Source: AC-32 sp963715575 (GTDB lineage Bacteria; Actinomycetota; Thermoleophilia; Gaiellales; Gaiellaceae). From it: 64,000 nt of DNA. The position numbers were made by a program, and so were the translations under genes. The DNA is taken from positions 2,356,001 through 2,420,000 of the forward strand of contig OY970250.1 in the NCBI GenBank assembly GCA_963715575.1, read 5' to 3'. Below the pieces are notes generated by a model. It was given only the letters and a program-made list of their open reading frames with translations, searched no databases and had not been told where the DNA came from. Below are positions 1 to 7,986 of this stretch, one piece after another; position 1 is the first letter of the stretch; each line of letters starts with the position of its first letter.

Positions 1-783
1 CGACCAGTACGCGACCACCATCGCCGTCGAGGTCGGGCTGCACCAGGCCTCGCCGCCGTTGTCGTACTGCGGGAAGTCGCCGTGGTGGATCTCCTGCGAG
101 TACGACGGCACGTCGAGGTCGGGCCCGGTTGGGCTGGTCAGCGTCGTCTTGCTCGGGAAGCTGCCCTTCTGGTTGGTCAGGTTCGACGCGATCGCACTCA
201 GGCGGCTGAGCGTCGGGCCGGCCAAGGCGGTCGTCTCTCGGTAGAGGGTCGCCCGCAAGCGGTACGCGATCGCCGGGTGGTCCTTCGCGAACCAGGTGTC
301 GATCGAGACGAAGCCGTCGGCGTCTCCTTGGCCGCCGACCGAGGTGCGGTGGAACGAGTAGTCGTCGGACGACCAGCGCCCGAGGATGTACCACTTGGCC
401 ACGTGGCCGTTGTCCAGCTGCGGCTGCACCTCGACCTGGACCCAGGTGTCGGACGGCGTGGTCGCGTTCCACGACGAGACGAGCTCGTTGAAGGGGAACG
501 ACAAGGGCGTCCAGCCGGAAGTCCAGGTTCCGGTGTAGTAGTTGCCGGAGCCGTCGACGCCGTCGCCCGAGTAGTTGAAGAACGGGTCGACGTACGGAAG
601 CGCGACGCCGGGCGAGCCGAGCTGCAACGAGCCGCCCGGCGTGAGGACGGTGCCGCTCCCTGAGGCGTCGAAGGTGAACGTCTTGAAGTTGAGCGGATAG
701 TTCTGTGCTGCCAGCGCGGGGGCCGTGCCCACGAGACCCAGCACTGCGGCCGCGCATACGAGGAGAAGCAATCGTCGAGTCAT
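1..783 (-). CDS. Secreted C39-like peptidase, 3' end off the left edge
   Basis: The first 261 codons are present; the gene runs off the window. Residues 1-24 are a signal peptide (MTRRLL, then a hydrophobic run ending in ALA-A), so the product is exported. The last residues read GEAWCSPTSTAMVVAYW, which is the catalytic-cysteine segment of peptidase C39-like domains (papain-fold); Cys is near residue 248, and the His/Asp would lie beyond the edge. The 200 residues between are Gly/Ser/Trp-rich and resemble the beta-sandwich region these proteins carry in front of the peptidase domain. It is divergent from the DUF2277 gene and starts 6 bases after a TAGGAT box. Substrate unknown; a bacteriocin-processing role is not implied because no ABC transporter is near. 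Confidence 0.8.
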   Translation of the reverse strand, partial: MTRRLLLLVCAAAVLGLVGTAPALAAQNYPLNFKTFTFDASGSGTVLTPGGSLQLGSPGVALPYVDPFFNYSGDGVDGSGNYYTGTWTSGWTPLSFPFNELVSSWNATTPSDTWVQVEVQPQLDNGHVAKWYILGRWSSDDYSFHRTSVGGQGDADGFVSIDTWFAKDHPAIAYRLRATLYRETTALAGPTLSRLSAIASNLTNQKGSFPSKTTLTSPTGPDLDVPSYSQEIHHGDFPQYDNGGEAWCSPTSTAMVVAYWS

Positions 784-789
784 GCCGCG

Positions 790-818
790 ATCCTACGGCG
801 CTGCTGCCGAGAAACCAA
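790..818 (-). promoter_or_regulatory. Leaderless promoter of the C39-like gene
   Basis: On the minus strand TTGGTT (813-818), a 17-base spacer and TAGGAT (790-795) lie 6 bases before the ATG at 783. Transcription would start at or next to the start codon. No Shine-Dalgarno is present. Confidence 0.7.
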
Positions 819-825
819 CAGCGCG

Positions 826-831
826 TAGGAT
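826..831 (+). promoter_or_regulatory. -10 box of the DUF2277 gene, leaderless
   Basis: TAGGAT ends 6 bases before the ATG at 838, the same hexamer and spacing as the divergent gene. No good -35 hexamer is visible. Confidence 0.55.
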
Positions 832-837
832 CAGGGC

Positions 838-1110
838 ATGTGCCGGAACATCCACACGCTCTTCAACTTCGAGCCGCCCGCGACCGAGGACGAGGTTCAC
901 GGCGCGGCGCTGCAGTACGTCCGCAAGGTGAGTGGCTTCACCAAGCCGTCGCAGGTGAACGAGGCCGCTTTCGAGCGCGCGGTCGGCGAGGTCACCGAGG
1001 CGACGAGCCGCCTGCTCGCCGAGCTCGTGACGAACGCGCCGCCCAAGGACCGCGAGATCGAGGCCGCCCGCAAGCGCGAGCGCGCCGCCAAGCGGTTCGC
1101 CACCGCGTAG
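838..1110 (+). CDS. DUF2277 family protein
   Basis: 90 aa. The N-terminus MCRNIHTLFNFEPPATEDE and the central YVRKVSGFTKPSQ and TNAPPKDRE segments are the hallmark of DUF2277, a short, conserved bacterial family of unknown function; length is typical. No signal peptide or membrane segment, so cytoplasmic. The C-terminus is Arg/Lys/Ala-rich and probably helical. It is followed after 10 bases by an acetyltransferase gene and may share its transcript. The start is fixed by the family N-terminus and by the TAGGAT box 6 bases upstream. Confidence 0.9.
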   Translation: MCRNIHTLFNFEPPATEDEVHGAALQYVRKVSGFTKPSQVNEAAFERAVGEVTEATSRLLAELVTNAPPKDREIEAARKRERAAKRFATA

Positions 1111-1120
1111 CCGCGCGGGC

Positions 1121-1960
1121 ATGAAGCTCACACGGCACGAGAGCGCCGACGGCTTCCTCGCGCATGCAGGCGAGTTCCTCGGTGCGCGCGAGGCCGAGCA
1201 CAACCTGATCCTCGGGCTCTGCTCGCGTCTGCGGGTGTCGCCGTCGCTGTACGGCGAGCCGGCGTACTTCGCCGTCGTCGACGACGATGGCCGGGTCGTG
1301 GGCGCGACGATGCGGACGCCGCCGCACAACCTGATCCTCTCGGAGCTCGACGACCTGGCGGCGATCGGGCCGCTGCTCGAGGACGCGCGAGCGAAGTTCG
1401 GCTCGCTCCCGGGCGTCGTTGGCCCGAAGAAGCCTGTGGCCAAGTTCGCCGCTGCGTGGCCGGCCGAGGCGCGGCTCGAGATCGCGCAGCGGGCCTTCCG
1501 CGCCGACCACGTCGACGCACCGACGGGCGTGCCCGGCCGGATGCGCGACTACGAGCCGGGCGACCGCGAGCTCGCGGCCCGCTGGATGGACGCCTTCGCC
1601 GAGGAGGCCCTGCCCGAGCCGCCGCCGGGGACGAGCGAGGAGTTCGTCGACCGGCGCGAGGAGGACCCGGACGGCGGGCTCGTGCTGTGGGAGGACGGCG
1701 GCGCGGTGGTCTCGATGGCGGGCTTCGGCGGCCGCACTCCGAACGGGATCCGGATCGGCCCGGTGTACACGCCACCCGAGCTGCGCGGCCGCGGGTACGC
1801 GAGCGCCCTGACCGCGGCGGTGACGGAACGGCTGCTCGGCAGCGGCCTGCGCTTCTGCTTCCTCTTCACCGACCTGGCCAACCCGACCTCGAACAGCATC
1901 TACCAGCGGATCGGCTACGAGCTGGTCAGCGACTTCGACCTCTGGTCGTTCTCGGGGTAG
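1121..1960 (+). CDS. GNAT family N-acetyltransferase
   Basis: 279 aa. The C-terminal half is a GNAT fold: the acetyl-CoA pyrophosphate loop is RGRGYAS (about residues 224-230), followed by the typical NPTSNSIYQRIGYE segment near the end. The N-terminal 130 residues are a second, more diverged domain, as in double-domain actinobacterial GNATs. Acceptor substrate cannot be told from sequence. Starts 10 bases after the DUF2277 stop without an obvious Shine-Dalgarno, so it is probably translated from the same message. Confidence 0.88.
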   Translation: MKLTRHESADGFLAHAGEFLGAREAEHNLILGLCSRLRVSPSLYGEPAYFAVVDDDGRVVGATMRTPPHNLILSELDDLAAIGPLLEDARAKFGSLPGVVGPKKPVAKFAAAWPAEARLEIAQRAFRADHVDAPTGVPGRMRDYEPGDRELAARWMDAFAEEALPEPPPGTSEEFVDRREEDPDGGLVLWEDGGAVVSMAGFGGRTPNGIRIGPVYTPPELRGRGYASALTAAVTERLLGSGLRFCFLFTDLANPTSNSIYQRIGYELVSDFDLWSFSG

Positions 1961-1996
1961 GCTGCGCAGCGACCTCGAGGACAGGGGAGGAACCAG

Positions 1997-2761
1997 ATGC
2001 GCAAGGCAAGTCTCTTCGTCGTGCTCGCGGCCGCGCTCGTCTTCGCCGCGGCCGGCAGCGCGATCACCAACGGCGTCCCCGACGGGGACGTCCATCCCGA
2101 AGTGGGCGCGCTGCTCGCGCCACAGGCCTTCTCCGACGGCACGTGGGTGGAGTGCACGGGAACGCTCATCTCCTCACGTGTGTTCCTAACCGCCGAGCAC
2201 TGCGACCTAGGCGTCAGCCGCGTCGAGGTCACCCTCGCGTCGGTCTTCGACCGCGCCAAGAGCAGCACCTACTGGGGCACCTGGCACGGCGATCCCGACT
2301 ACAAGCAGGACTCGAGCGACCCGCATGACCTCGCGGTCGTCGTGCTCGACAAGACCATCCGCGGGATCACGCCCGCCCGGCTGCCGGCGGCGGGCTCGCT
2401 CGCGGGTCTCGCCGGCGACCAGCAGTTCACGCCCGTCGGTTATGGCGCCCAGTCGGTCACGAGCGGCCCCGGTGGGAAGACGTTCCACTACCAGGACGTC
2501 CGCTACCGCACCGTCGGCACGTTGAACACGCTCACGCAGGCCTGGCTGAAGCTCTCGATGAACCCGTCGCACGGCGATGGCGGCACCTGCTACGGCGACT
2601 CCGGCGGCCCGAACTTCCTCGGCGCCGGCTCCTCGGAGACGAACATCATCGCCGGGACGACGGTCACGGGCGACGCGCCCTGCCGGTCGACGAACGTGGA
2701 TTACCGCCTCGACACGCCCTCCGCGCGGGCGTTCCTCGGGCAGTACGTCACGCTGCCGTAA
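1997..2761 (+). CDS. Secreted trypsin-like serine protease (S1)
   Basis: 254 aa with a signal peptide (residues 1-22, ending AAGSA). The S1 catalytic triad is complete: His68 in TAEHCD, Asp111 in HDLAVVVLD, Ser202 in GDSGGP. Mature N-terminus begins ITNGVPDGD, in the position of the IVGG-type activation site, with almost no propeptide. Cysteines around His68 and Ser202 would form the usual disulfides. A clear Shine-Dalgarno (GGGGAGGAA, 1984-1992) precedes the ATG, so this message has a leader. Probably an extracellular protease; target unknown. Confidence 0.92.
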   Translation: MRKASLFVVLAAALVFAAAGSAITNGVPDGDVHPEVGALLAPQAFSDGTWVECTGTLISSRVFLTAEHCDLGVSRVEVTLASVFDRAKSSTYWGTWHGDPDYKQDSSDPHDLAVVVLDKTIRGITPARLPAAGSLAGLAGDQQFTPVGYGAQSVTSGPGGKTFHYQDVRYRTVGTLNTLTQAWLKLSMNPSHGDGGTCYGDSGGPNFLGAGSSETNIIAGTTVTGDAPCRSTNVDYRLDTPSARAFLGQYVTLP

Positions 2762-2771
2762 GCGCGTTTGA

Positions 2772-2811
2772 GATACCGCGCGGTATCCGTCGGGACTACT
2801 ACTCGGTATCC
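2772..2811 (+). promoter_or_regulatory. 16-bp palindrome plus half site before the ATPase gene
   Basis: 2772-2787 is the perfect palindrome GATACCGCGCGGTATC. Its right arm CGGTATCC (2781-2788) recurs at 2804-2811, 23 bases on, about two helix turns. The second copy contains TATCCT (2807-2812), which could be the -10 box of the gene starting at 2824. Reads as an operator for a dimeric repressor or activator; the protein is not identifiable here. Confidence 0.5.
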
Positions 2812-2823
2812 TGTGGGACGACC

Positions 2824-3942
2824 ATGATCACGGACGTCAACCCGTTCGTCTACTCGCGCCCGATCGAGCCCGACCAGATCGTCGACCGCGACGAGGAGAC
2901 CCAAGCGCTGCTCAAGCACGCGGTCGGCGGCCATTACGTGCGTCTCTACGCGCCGCGCAAGTACGGCAAGACGAGCCTGCTCCGCCGCGCGCTCGCGGAC
3001 GGCGAGCGGCAGGAAGGCCTCGTGCCGGTGCTCGTCGACCTCTACGGGGTCGTCTCGCTCGCCGACGTGGCGGTCCGCTTCGAGCGGGCCTACTCGAAGG
3101 AGCTCCGCGGGGCAATCCGCGGCCGAATCGAGGAGTTCCTGCAGAAGACCGGGCTCGGCCTGTCGCTCGGCGCATTCGGGATCAGCGCGCGCCTGCAGCT
3201 GGAGCCGAAGACCGACCCGCTGCCGGCGCTGCACGCCCTGCTCGACCTGCCCCTGCGGCTTGATGAGTCGGGCGGCTTCCGCGCCTACATCGCGCTCGAC
3301 GAGTTCCAGGACATCCGCAAGGTGCCCTCGCTCGACGGTCTCCTGCGCAGCCACATCCAGTTCCAGGGTGACGTCGCCTCGTACGTCTTCGCCGGCTCCG
3401 AGCCGGGGCTGATGAAGCAGCTGTTCGAGCACAAGGAGGCGCCGCTCTACGGATCGGCCGTGCCGCTGCGGCTCGGGCGCCTGCGTGACGACGATCTCGC
3501 CGAGTACGTCGCCGAGCGCTTCCGCGAGACCAAGCGCTCGGTCGGCGAGGCGCTCAACCCGCTGCTCGCCTCCGCGAAAGGCCACCCTCAGCGGGCGATG
3601 CTGCTCGCTCACCGGCTCTGGGAGGAGGTCGAGCCGAAGGGCACGGCGACGCTCGAGGACTGGGAGCGAGCGCATGCCGCCGCGCTCGAGGAGCTGCAAC
3701 CGGAGTTCGAGGCGCAGTGGCGCGGGCTCGACACCTCCGAGCAGAAGACGCTGCGCGCGATCATCGCCGGCGAGGGCTCGCCCTACCGCGCGGCCGTGCT
3801 CGAGCGGCTGGCGCTGTCCAAGCCGAGCGCGCAGAAGGCGTTGCAGCGCCTGCGCGCGCGCGCGGAGATCGAGTCCGACGAGGGCCGCAAGCAGGCGATC
3901 GTCGACCCGCTCTTCGCCGAGTGGATCGCCGGCCTGGCCTAG
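2824..3942 (+). CDS. AAA/STAND-type ATPase with C-terminal winged helix
   Basis: 372 aa, cytoplasmic. Walker A is PRKYGKTSLL (Lys49), in the form typical of the archaeal-type ATPase_2/AAA_16 group, and Walker B is AYIALDEFQD (about residues 154-163). FAGSEPGLM (about 188-196) fits sensor 1. The last 80 residues (EQKTLRAIIAGEGSPYRAAVLERL...) look like a winged helix, as in STAND-like ATPases. The gene stands alone with its own palindromic control region; the 3' end shares a CTAG with the convergent phosphotransferase gene. Proteins of this group are often of unknown role and sometimes belong to mobile or defence loci, but nothing else in the neighbourhood supports that. Confidence 0.82.
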   Translation: MITDVNPFVYSRPIEPDQIVDRDEETQALLKHAVGGHYVRLYAPRKYGKTSLLRRALADGERQEGLVPVLVDLYGVVSLADVAVRFERAYSKELRGAIRGRIEEFLQKTGLGLSLGAFGISARLQLEPKTDPLPALHALLDLPLRLDESGGFRAYIALDEFQDIRKVPSLDGLLRSHIQFQGDVASYVFAGSEPGLMKQLFEHKEAPLYGSAVPLRLGRLRDDDLAEYVAERFRETKRSVGEALNPLLASAKGHPQRAMLLAHRLWEEVEPKGTATLEDWERAHAAALEELQPEFEAQWRGLDTSEQKTLRAIIAGEGSPYRAAVLERLALSKPSAQKALQRLRARAEIESDEGRKQAIVDPLFAEWIAGLA

Positions 3943-4826
3943 GCGAGCGTCCGCTCGAGCCCGTCCAGCCCTGCGCGCAGGATCTCCGGCTGGCCTTCCG
4001 AGTGGCCGTAGCGGGCGAGCACCGCGCAGAGCTGGATCGAGAGCACGCGAGCCCGCAGCAGCTGTGTCTCGTTCAACGGGCCGTACGCGTCGAGGAACGC
4101 CTCGCGGTGCCGGCGCGGCACGAAGCTCCAGTAGAGCGGCAGGTCGACCGCGGGGTCGGCGTGGCAGACGTCGCCCCAGTCGATCACCCCGCTCGCGGCG
4201 CCGCCGTGCACGAGCAGGTGGCGGAAGTGGAGGTCGCCGTGCACGACGGCCTGCGCCTCGGGCGGTGGCAGGAGCTCGGCCTCTGCCAGAAGGCCCGAGA
4301 GCTCCGGCGGCACCCGCCAGAGACCGAGCCCCTCCAGCGCTTCGAGATCCGCGCGGGCCAATCCGGCGCGCTTCGGCATGTCCGTGCGCCCGTTGGGGTC
4401 GAGCGGCAGCGGCTCGTCGAGCTCGACCGCGTGCAGCGCGTGCAGGAAGCGGGCCAGTTCGAGCGCCACCTCGAGCCGCGCGGCGTCGTCGAGCTCGGCC
4501 AGGCCGGCCTCGACGCCGGGGATCAGCTCGGCGCCGAAGAACGGCCACGGGTAGCCGCCGGCCGGCTTCCCGACGAAGGCGGGACGCGGGACCGGCAGCG
4601 GGACGAGCGGCGCCAGCTTCGGCAGCGCCGCGAGCTCGCGCTCGATGCCCGGGATCGCGACCGCGCGGCGCGGAAAGCGGAAGGCGTAGCGCTCCTCGAC
4701 GACCCAGACGCTGTTGTCCCAGCCTTCCGCCAGCTTGCGCAGCCGGGCGCCTTCGAGCCCGAACTGCGCCAGCAGCTCGCGCACGAGCCTTTCGTCAACG
4801 TCGATCTCGGCGGCCCAGACAGGCAT
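3939..4826 (-). CDS. Aminoglycoside phosphotransferase-family kinase
   Basis: 295 aa from the ATG at 4826. The kinase-like fold is shown by HGDLHFRHLLV (catalytic Asp) and GVIDWGDVCHADPAVDL (metal-binding Asp and the following helix), with an N-terminal lobe WDNSVWVVEERYAFRFPRR holding the ATP-binding residues. Such proteins phosphorylate small hydroxylated substrates; resistance to aminoglycosides should not be assumed. A longer reading from 4928 would run over the start of the divergent epimerase gene, and the N-terminal family similarity begins only at MPVWAAEID, so the shorter start is chosen. Convergent with the ATPase gene, overlapping by four bases. Confidence 0.87.
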   Translation of the reverse strand: MPVWAAEIDVDERLVRELLAQFGLEGARLRKLAEGWDNSVWVVEERYAFRFPRRAVAIPGIERELAALPKLAPLVPLPVPRPAFVGKPAGGYPWPFFGAELIPGVEAGLAELDDAARLEVALELARFLHALHAVELDEPLPLDPNGRTDMPKRAGLARADLEALEGLGLWRVPPELSGLLAEAELLPPPEAQAVVHGDLHFRHLLVHGGAASGVIDWGDVCHADPAVDLPLYWSFVPRRHREAFLDAYGPLNETQLLRARVLSIQLCAVLARYGHSEGQPEILRAGLDGLERTLA

Positions 4827-4851
4827 CGCACCGGGAGGTATAAACGCCGGT

Positions 4852-5385
4852 ATGGCCGTCGCGACTCTCCCTGCGGGCACGGTTTTCCGGCCGCTGGCGG
4901 CCCATGCCGACCGGCGCGGGGTCTTCACCGAGCTCTACCGGCGCGAGTGGGGCACGGGGGCCGAGCCGATCCAGTGGAACGCGGTCTGGTCGGAGGCGGG
5001 CGTCCTCCGGGGCGTCCACGTCCACGTCCGCCACGAGGACTACCTCACGGTCCCGGTCGGACGAGCGTCCGTCGGCCTCAGGGACCTGCGGCGCGGCTCG
5101 CCGACCGAGGGGCTCGCGGCGCTCGTCGAGCTCGGCCGGGAGCGGCCCGGCGCGCTCGTGATCCCGCACGGGGTGGCCCACGGCTTCTACTTCCACGAGC
5201 CCTCGCTGCACGTCTACGCGGTCAGCGAGTACTGGGACCCGGGCGACGAGCTCGCCTGCAACTGGGCCGATCCCGAGCTCGGGATCGAATGGCCTGTCGC
5301 TACCGCTCTCGTGTCGGATCGCGATCGCGACGCCCAGCCGTTGCAGGCGCTGCTAGCCGAGCTAGAGCCCTGGCAGCCACTCTGA
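4852..5385 (+). CDS. dTDP-4-dehydrorhamnose 3,5-epimerase (RmlC) family protein
   Basis: 177 aa cupin. RGVHVHVRHEDYLTVPVG matches the RGLH segment with the catalytic-base His of RmlC, and IPHGVAHGFYFHEP is the second conserved cupin strand. Family role: epimerises the 4-keto sugar intermediate on the way to dTDP-L-rhamnose or related sugars. It is preceded by GGGAGGT at 4832-4838. No rmlA, B or D gene is adjacent, so the exact sugar is open; the neighbouring glycosyltransferase and Gfo/Idh oxidoreductase suggest a surface-sugar locus. Its last 86 bases are overlapped on the other strand by the glycosyltransferase gene. Confidence 0.83.
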   Translation: MAVATLPAGTVFRPLAAHADRRGVFTELYRREWGTGAEPIQWNAVWSEAGVLRGVHVHVRHEDYLTVPVGRASVGLRDLRRGSPTEGLAALVELGRERPGALVIPHGVAHGFYFHEPSLHVYAVSEYWDPGDELACNWADPELGIEWPVATALVSDRDRDAQPLQALLAELEPWQPL

Positions 5386-6292
5386 GCCCGGGTACGCGGG
5401 CCAGCCGCCCGCGGAGCCGCCAGGTGATCGAGTCGGCGATCGCCTGCAGCTGCGCCTGCTGCTCCGCGGCCTGTCGCTCCGCCGCCTCGGCGCGGGCGGT
5501 CAGCACGACCACCTCCCGCTCGCGGCTCGTGAGCGCCTCGTCCAGCGCGGCGCGGTCGGGGAGCACGTTGTCGAGCAGCCGCTGCGGCAGCGCGTCGGCC
5601 ATCCCGGGTTTCTGCCAGCGGTCGATCTCCGCGATCCGCTCCTCGATGCTCCAGCCCACGCGCATGGAGCTCGGGAAATGAAGCACCGTCGGGCGAGTTC
5701 CGCTGGCGATCCGTGTTCCCGGGAGCGCTTGCAGGCGCAGCCAGAAATGGAGATCGGTGTAGATCCCCTCCGGCGCCGGTTGCCAGCCGCCGGGCAGGCG
5801 CCGGTAGAGCTCCATCGTGTGGCCGATCACCGAGAGGTGGATCCGGCTGTCGCCACCGAGCAGCACCTCGCGGAAGTGGTCGCGCGCGAAGTCGACGCGG
5901 CGTACGTGCAGCCGGTCGTCGACGTCGATCAGGAACGCGACGGTGTGCGCGAGGTAGGCGTCGGCCAGCAGCCTCTGCATCACCTCGACGTGGTCGGGCA
6001 GCCAGACGTCGTCGTCGGACAGGTAGCAGACGATCTCGCCCCGGGCCTCCTGCAGCGCGGCGTGCCGGTGGGCCTCGCCATGGCGCTCGCCCTTCGGGTT
6101 GTCGAAGAAGCGCACGCGCTCGTCCGTGGCGCCCAGCTCGGCCATCAGCTCGCGCGTCTCGTCGGGAGCGCCGTCGCCGACCACGAACACCTCGAGCTCC
6201 GTCACCGTCTGCGCCAGCGCGCTCGGGACCGAGCGCAGCAGCGTCCGCCCATGGTCGTGGGTCGGGATCAAGACGGTGGCCGCAAGGCTCAC
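5300..6292 (-). CDS. Family 2 glycosyltransferase
   Basis: 330 aa from a GTG. Residues 5-20 (TVLIPTHDHGRTLL) start a GT-A fold, and CYLSDDDVWLPDH holds the metal-binding DxD. GT2 enzymes move a sugar from an NDP-sugar to an acceptor at the cytoplasmic face. The C-terminal 90 residues form a coiled coil (TSREREVVVLTARAEAAER) and then an Arg-rich amphipathic stretch that could touch the membrane. The GTG overlaps the TGA of the oxidoreductase gene (GTGA, 6289-6292), so the two are translationally coupled. The 3' end runs 86 bases into the convergent epimerase gene, which is unusual but has no earlier in-frame stop. Confidence 0.87.
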   Translation of the reverse strand: MSLAATVLIPTHDHGRTLLRSVPSALAQTVTELEVFVVGDGAPDETRELMAELGATDERVRFFDNPKGERHGEAHRHAALQEARGEIVCYLSDDDVWLPDHVEVMQRLLADAYLAHTVAFLIDVDDRLHVRRVDFARDHFREVLLGGDSRIHLSVIGHTMELYRRLPGGWQPAPEGIYTDLHFWLRLQALPGTRIASGTRPTVLHFPSSMRVGWSIEERIAEIDRWQKPGMADALPQRLLDNVLPDRAALDEALTSREREVVVLTARAEAAERQAAEQQAQLQAIADSITWRLRGRLARVPGLRVAARALARLAAPATAGRRDRDPTRER

Positions 6293-7188
6293 GCGGGCAC
6301 CCCCGCCAGCGCGCGCAGCTCGGCGACCCGTCGCACGACGAGCGCTCCCTCGGCTGCGCTGGACCGCGGCGGCGGCCCACCCTGGAGGTGCTCGACGAAG
6401 GCTCGCAGCTCGAGCAGCAGCGGCAACGCGGTCGAGATCTCCACACGTTCGGACTCGTCGGCGCCGTCCCGCCGGACGAGCACGTGGTCGCTGTAGGCGT
6501 CGGCGAGCAGTGCGACCCCTTGCTCGCAGACGAGTTGAACCTCGCGCCGGCGCTCCGGCGAGCGAGTCGAGATCTCCAGCCGGTGCCACGGCCGCTCGCC
6601 CAGCAGGCCGACCAGGCCCTGAACCTCGCCGCCGTCGACGTCGGCAACCGCCGCCCGCGCCTCGGGCAGCTCGCCGAGGACCTCCAGCGCGATCGAGAGG
6701 TCGTGGGGCGCCAGCACCCAACTCGCGTCTACGTCGTCGTGGGGGTTGCCCCAGTCGATCCTGGTCGTGAGCAGGGCGCGAACCGCTCCGAGCGAGCCCC
6801 CGCGCGCGAGGTCGCGCAGCAGCTCGACGCCGGAGTGGTAGCGCCACTTGTCCATCACGAACAGCCGCTCGCCGGCAGCCTCGGCGAGCCGGGCGGCAGC
6901 AGAAGGATCGTCTGTCAGCGGCTTCTCGACGAAGACGGGCACTCCACGCTGGAGCGCCTGCTCGATCACCGCCGCGTGGGTCGAGGTCTGCGTCGCCACG
7001 ACGATGCCGTCCAGCTCGGGAAGCTCAGCCACACTGCCGACGACCGGGTTCGCGCCCTCGGCCCGCGCCCGGCTCTCCGGCGAGCGCGCGACCACGCTCA
7101 CGCGGCAGCCGAGCGAGAGCAGGTCGCCCAGGATGAACCGTCCCCAGCTGCCGCAGCCGACGAGACCGACTCTCGTGCCGTCGCGCAT
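6289..7188 (-). CDS. Gfo/Idh/MocA family oxidoreductase
   Basis: 299 aa. N-terminal Rossmann fold with VGLVGCGSWG (residues 7-16) for NAD(P), followed by the family signature VFVEKPL (about residues 85-91) that carries the catalytic Lys. The C-terminal half is the alpha/beta substrate domain. The family oxidises or reduces sugars and sugar nucleotides; coupling with a glycosyltransferase points to nucleotide-sugar synthesis for a surface glycan. It is first in its operon and has a leaderless promoter (TAGGTT, 6 bases before the ATG). Confidence 0.87.
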   Translation of the reverse strand: MRDGTRVGLVGCGSWGRFILGDLLSLGCRVSVVARSPESRARAEGANPVVGSVAELPELDGIVVATQTSTHAAVIEQALQRGVPVFVEKPLTDDPSAAARLAEAAGERLFVMDKWRYHSGVELLRDLARGGSLGAVRALLTTRIDWGNPHDDVDASWVLAPHDLSIALEVLGELPEARAAVADVDGGEVQGLVGLLGERPWHRLEISTRSPERRREVQLVCEQGVALLADAYSDHVLVRRDGADESERVEISTALPLLLELRAFVEHLQGGPPPRSSAAEGALVVRRVAELRALAGVPA

Positions 7189-7194
7189 CGGGCA

Positions 7195-7200
7195 AACCTA
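7195..7200 (-). promoter_or_regulatory. -10 box of the Gfo/Idh-GT2 operon, leaderless
   Basis: On the minus strand TAGGTT ends 6 bases before the ATG at 7188; no Shine-Dalgarno lies between. Confidence 0.5.
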
Positions 7201-7278
7201 ACCGGCGCTACACTCGGGCCCGTGACGAGCTGTTCGCCCACAACGTGATCGAGCAGCACCGCTAGAGACTTCGACCCG

Positions 7279-7986
7279 ATGCGGCCGCTGATCGGGATCA
7301 CCACGTACCTGACGCGGGCCACGTTCGGCGACTGGGAGGAGGAGTCGGCGCTCGTGCCGGCCGACTACGTGCGGGCGGTCGAACGTGCCGGCGGGCGCGC
7401 GCTGCTCGTGCCGCCTTCGGACGATGCGGTCGAGGAGACACTCGACGCGCTCGACGGGATCGTCTTCTCCGGCGGCTCCGACCTCGACCCGTCGACCTAC
7501 GGCCAGGAGCGCCACGCGGCGACGAACGGGATCGTCGAGGAGCGCGACCGCGGCGAGCTGGCGCTGCTGCAGGCCGCGCTGGCGAGGGACATGCCGGTGC
7601 TGGCGATCTGCCGCGGCTCACAACTGCTGAACGTCGGGCTCGGCGGCGACCTGGTCCAGCACCTGCCCGAGCTGATCGGCGACGAGAAGCACAAGCAGCT
7701 GCCCGGCGAGTTCTCCGAGCACGACGTTGCGCTCGAGCCGGAGACGAAGCTCGGCGAGCTGCTGGGGGAGCACGCGCCGGTCAAGTCGCATCACCACCAG
7801 GGCTTCGGCAAGCTGGGCGAGGGCCTTCGCCAGGCCGCGCGCGCCGACGACGGCACGATCGAGGCGCTCGAAGACCCGTCGCGCCGCTTCACGCTCGGCG
7901 TGCTCTGGCATCCGGAGGCCGGGGAGGACCTGCGGCTCTTCGAGGGGCTCGTCCGCGAGGCGCGCGACTACCGCGCCGCCCGTTGA
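7279..7986 (+). CDS. Gamma-glutamyl-GABA hydrolase-type amidase (peptidase C26)
   Basis: 235 aa class I glutamine amidotransferase-like fold. The nucleophile is Cys111 in AICRGSQ, the oxyanion region is FSGGSDLDP, and the catalytic His-Glu is in LWHPE near the C-terminus. Family members such as PuuD cleave gamma-glutamyl amides, for example gamma-glutamyl-GABA in putrescine breakdown. No other putrescine gene is adjacent; a glutamate decarboxylase lies 18 kb away, which may or may not be connected. Its TGA overlaps the TTG start of the sulfotransferase gene. Confidence 0.88.
   Translation: MRPLIGITTYLTRATFGDWEEESALVPADYVRAVERAGGRALLVPPSDDAVEETLDALDGIVFSGGSDLDPSTYGQERHAATNGIVEERDRGELALLQAALARDMPVLAICRGSQLLNVGLGGDLVQHLPELIGDEKHKQLPGEFSEHDVALEPETKLGELLGEHAPVKSHHHQGFGKLGEGLRQAARADDGTIEALEDPSRRFTLGVLWHPEAGEDLRLFEGLVREARDYRAAR

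Noticed and set aside
3939..4826. Aminoglycoside resistance gene
   Set aside because: Only the general kinase fold is supported; members of this family act on many substrates.
7220..7265. Short open stretch ending RDELFAHNVIEQHR before the C26 gene, and an 8-codon GTG ORF at 7222
   Set aside because: Too short to be assigned; may be a remnant of a lost gene, but no upstream part is visible. The TACACT box 7 bases before the GTG makes a leader peptide thinkable but unsupported.
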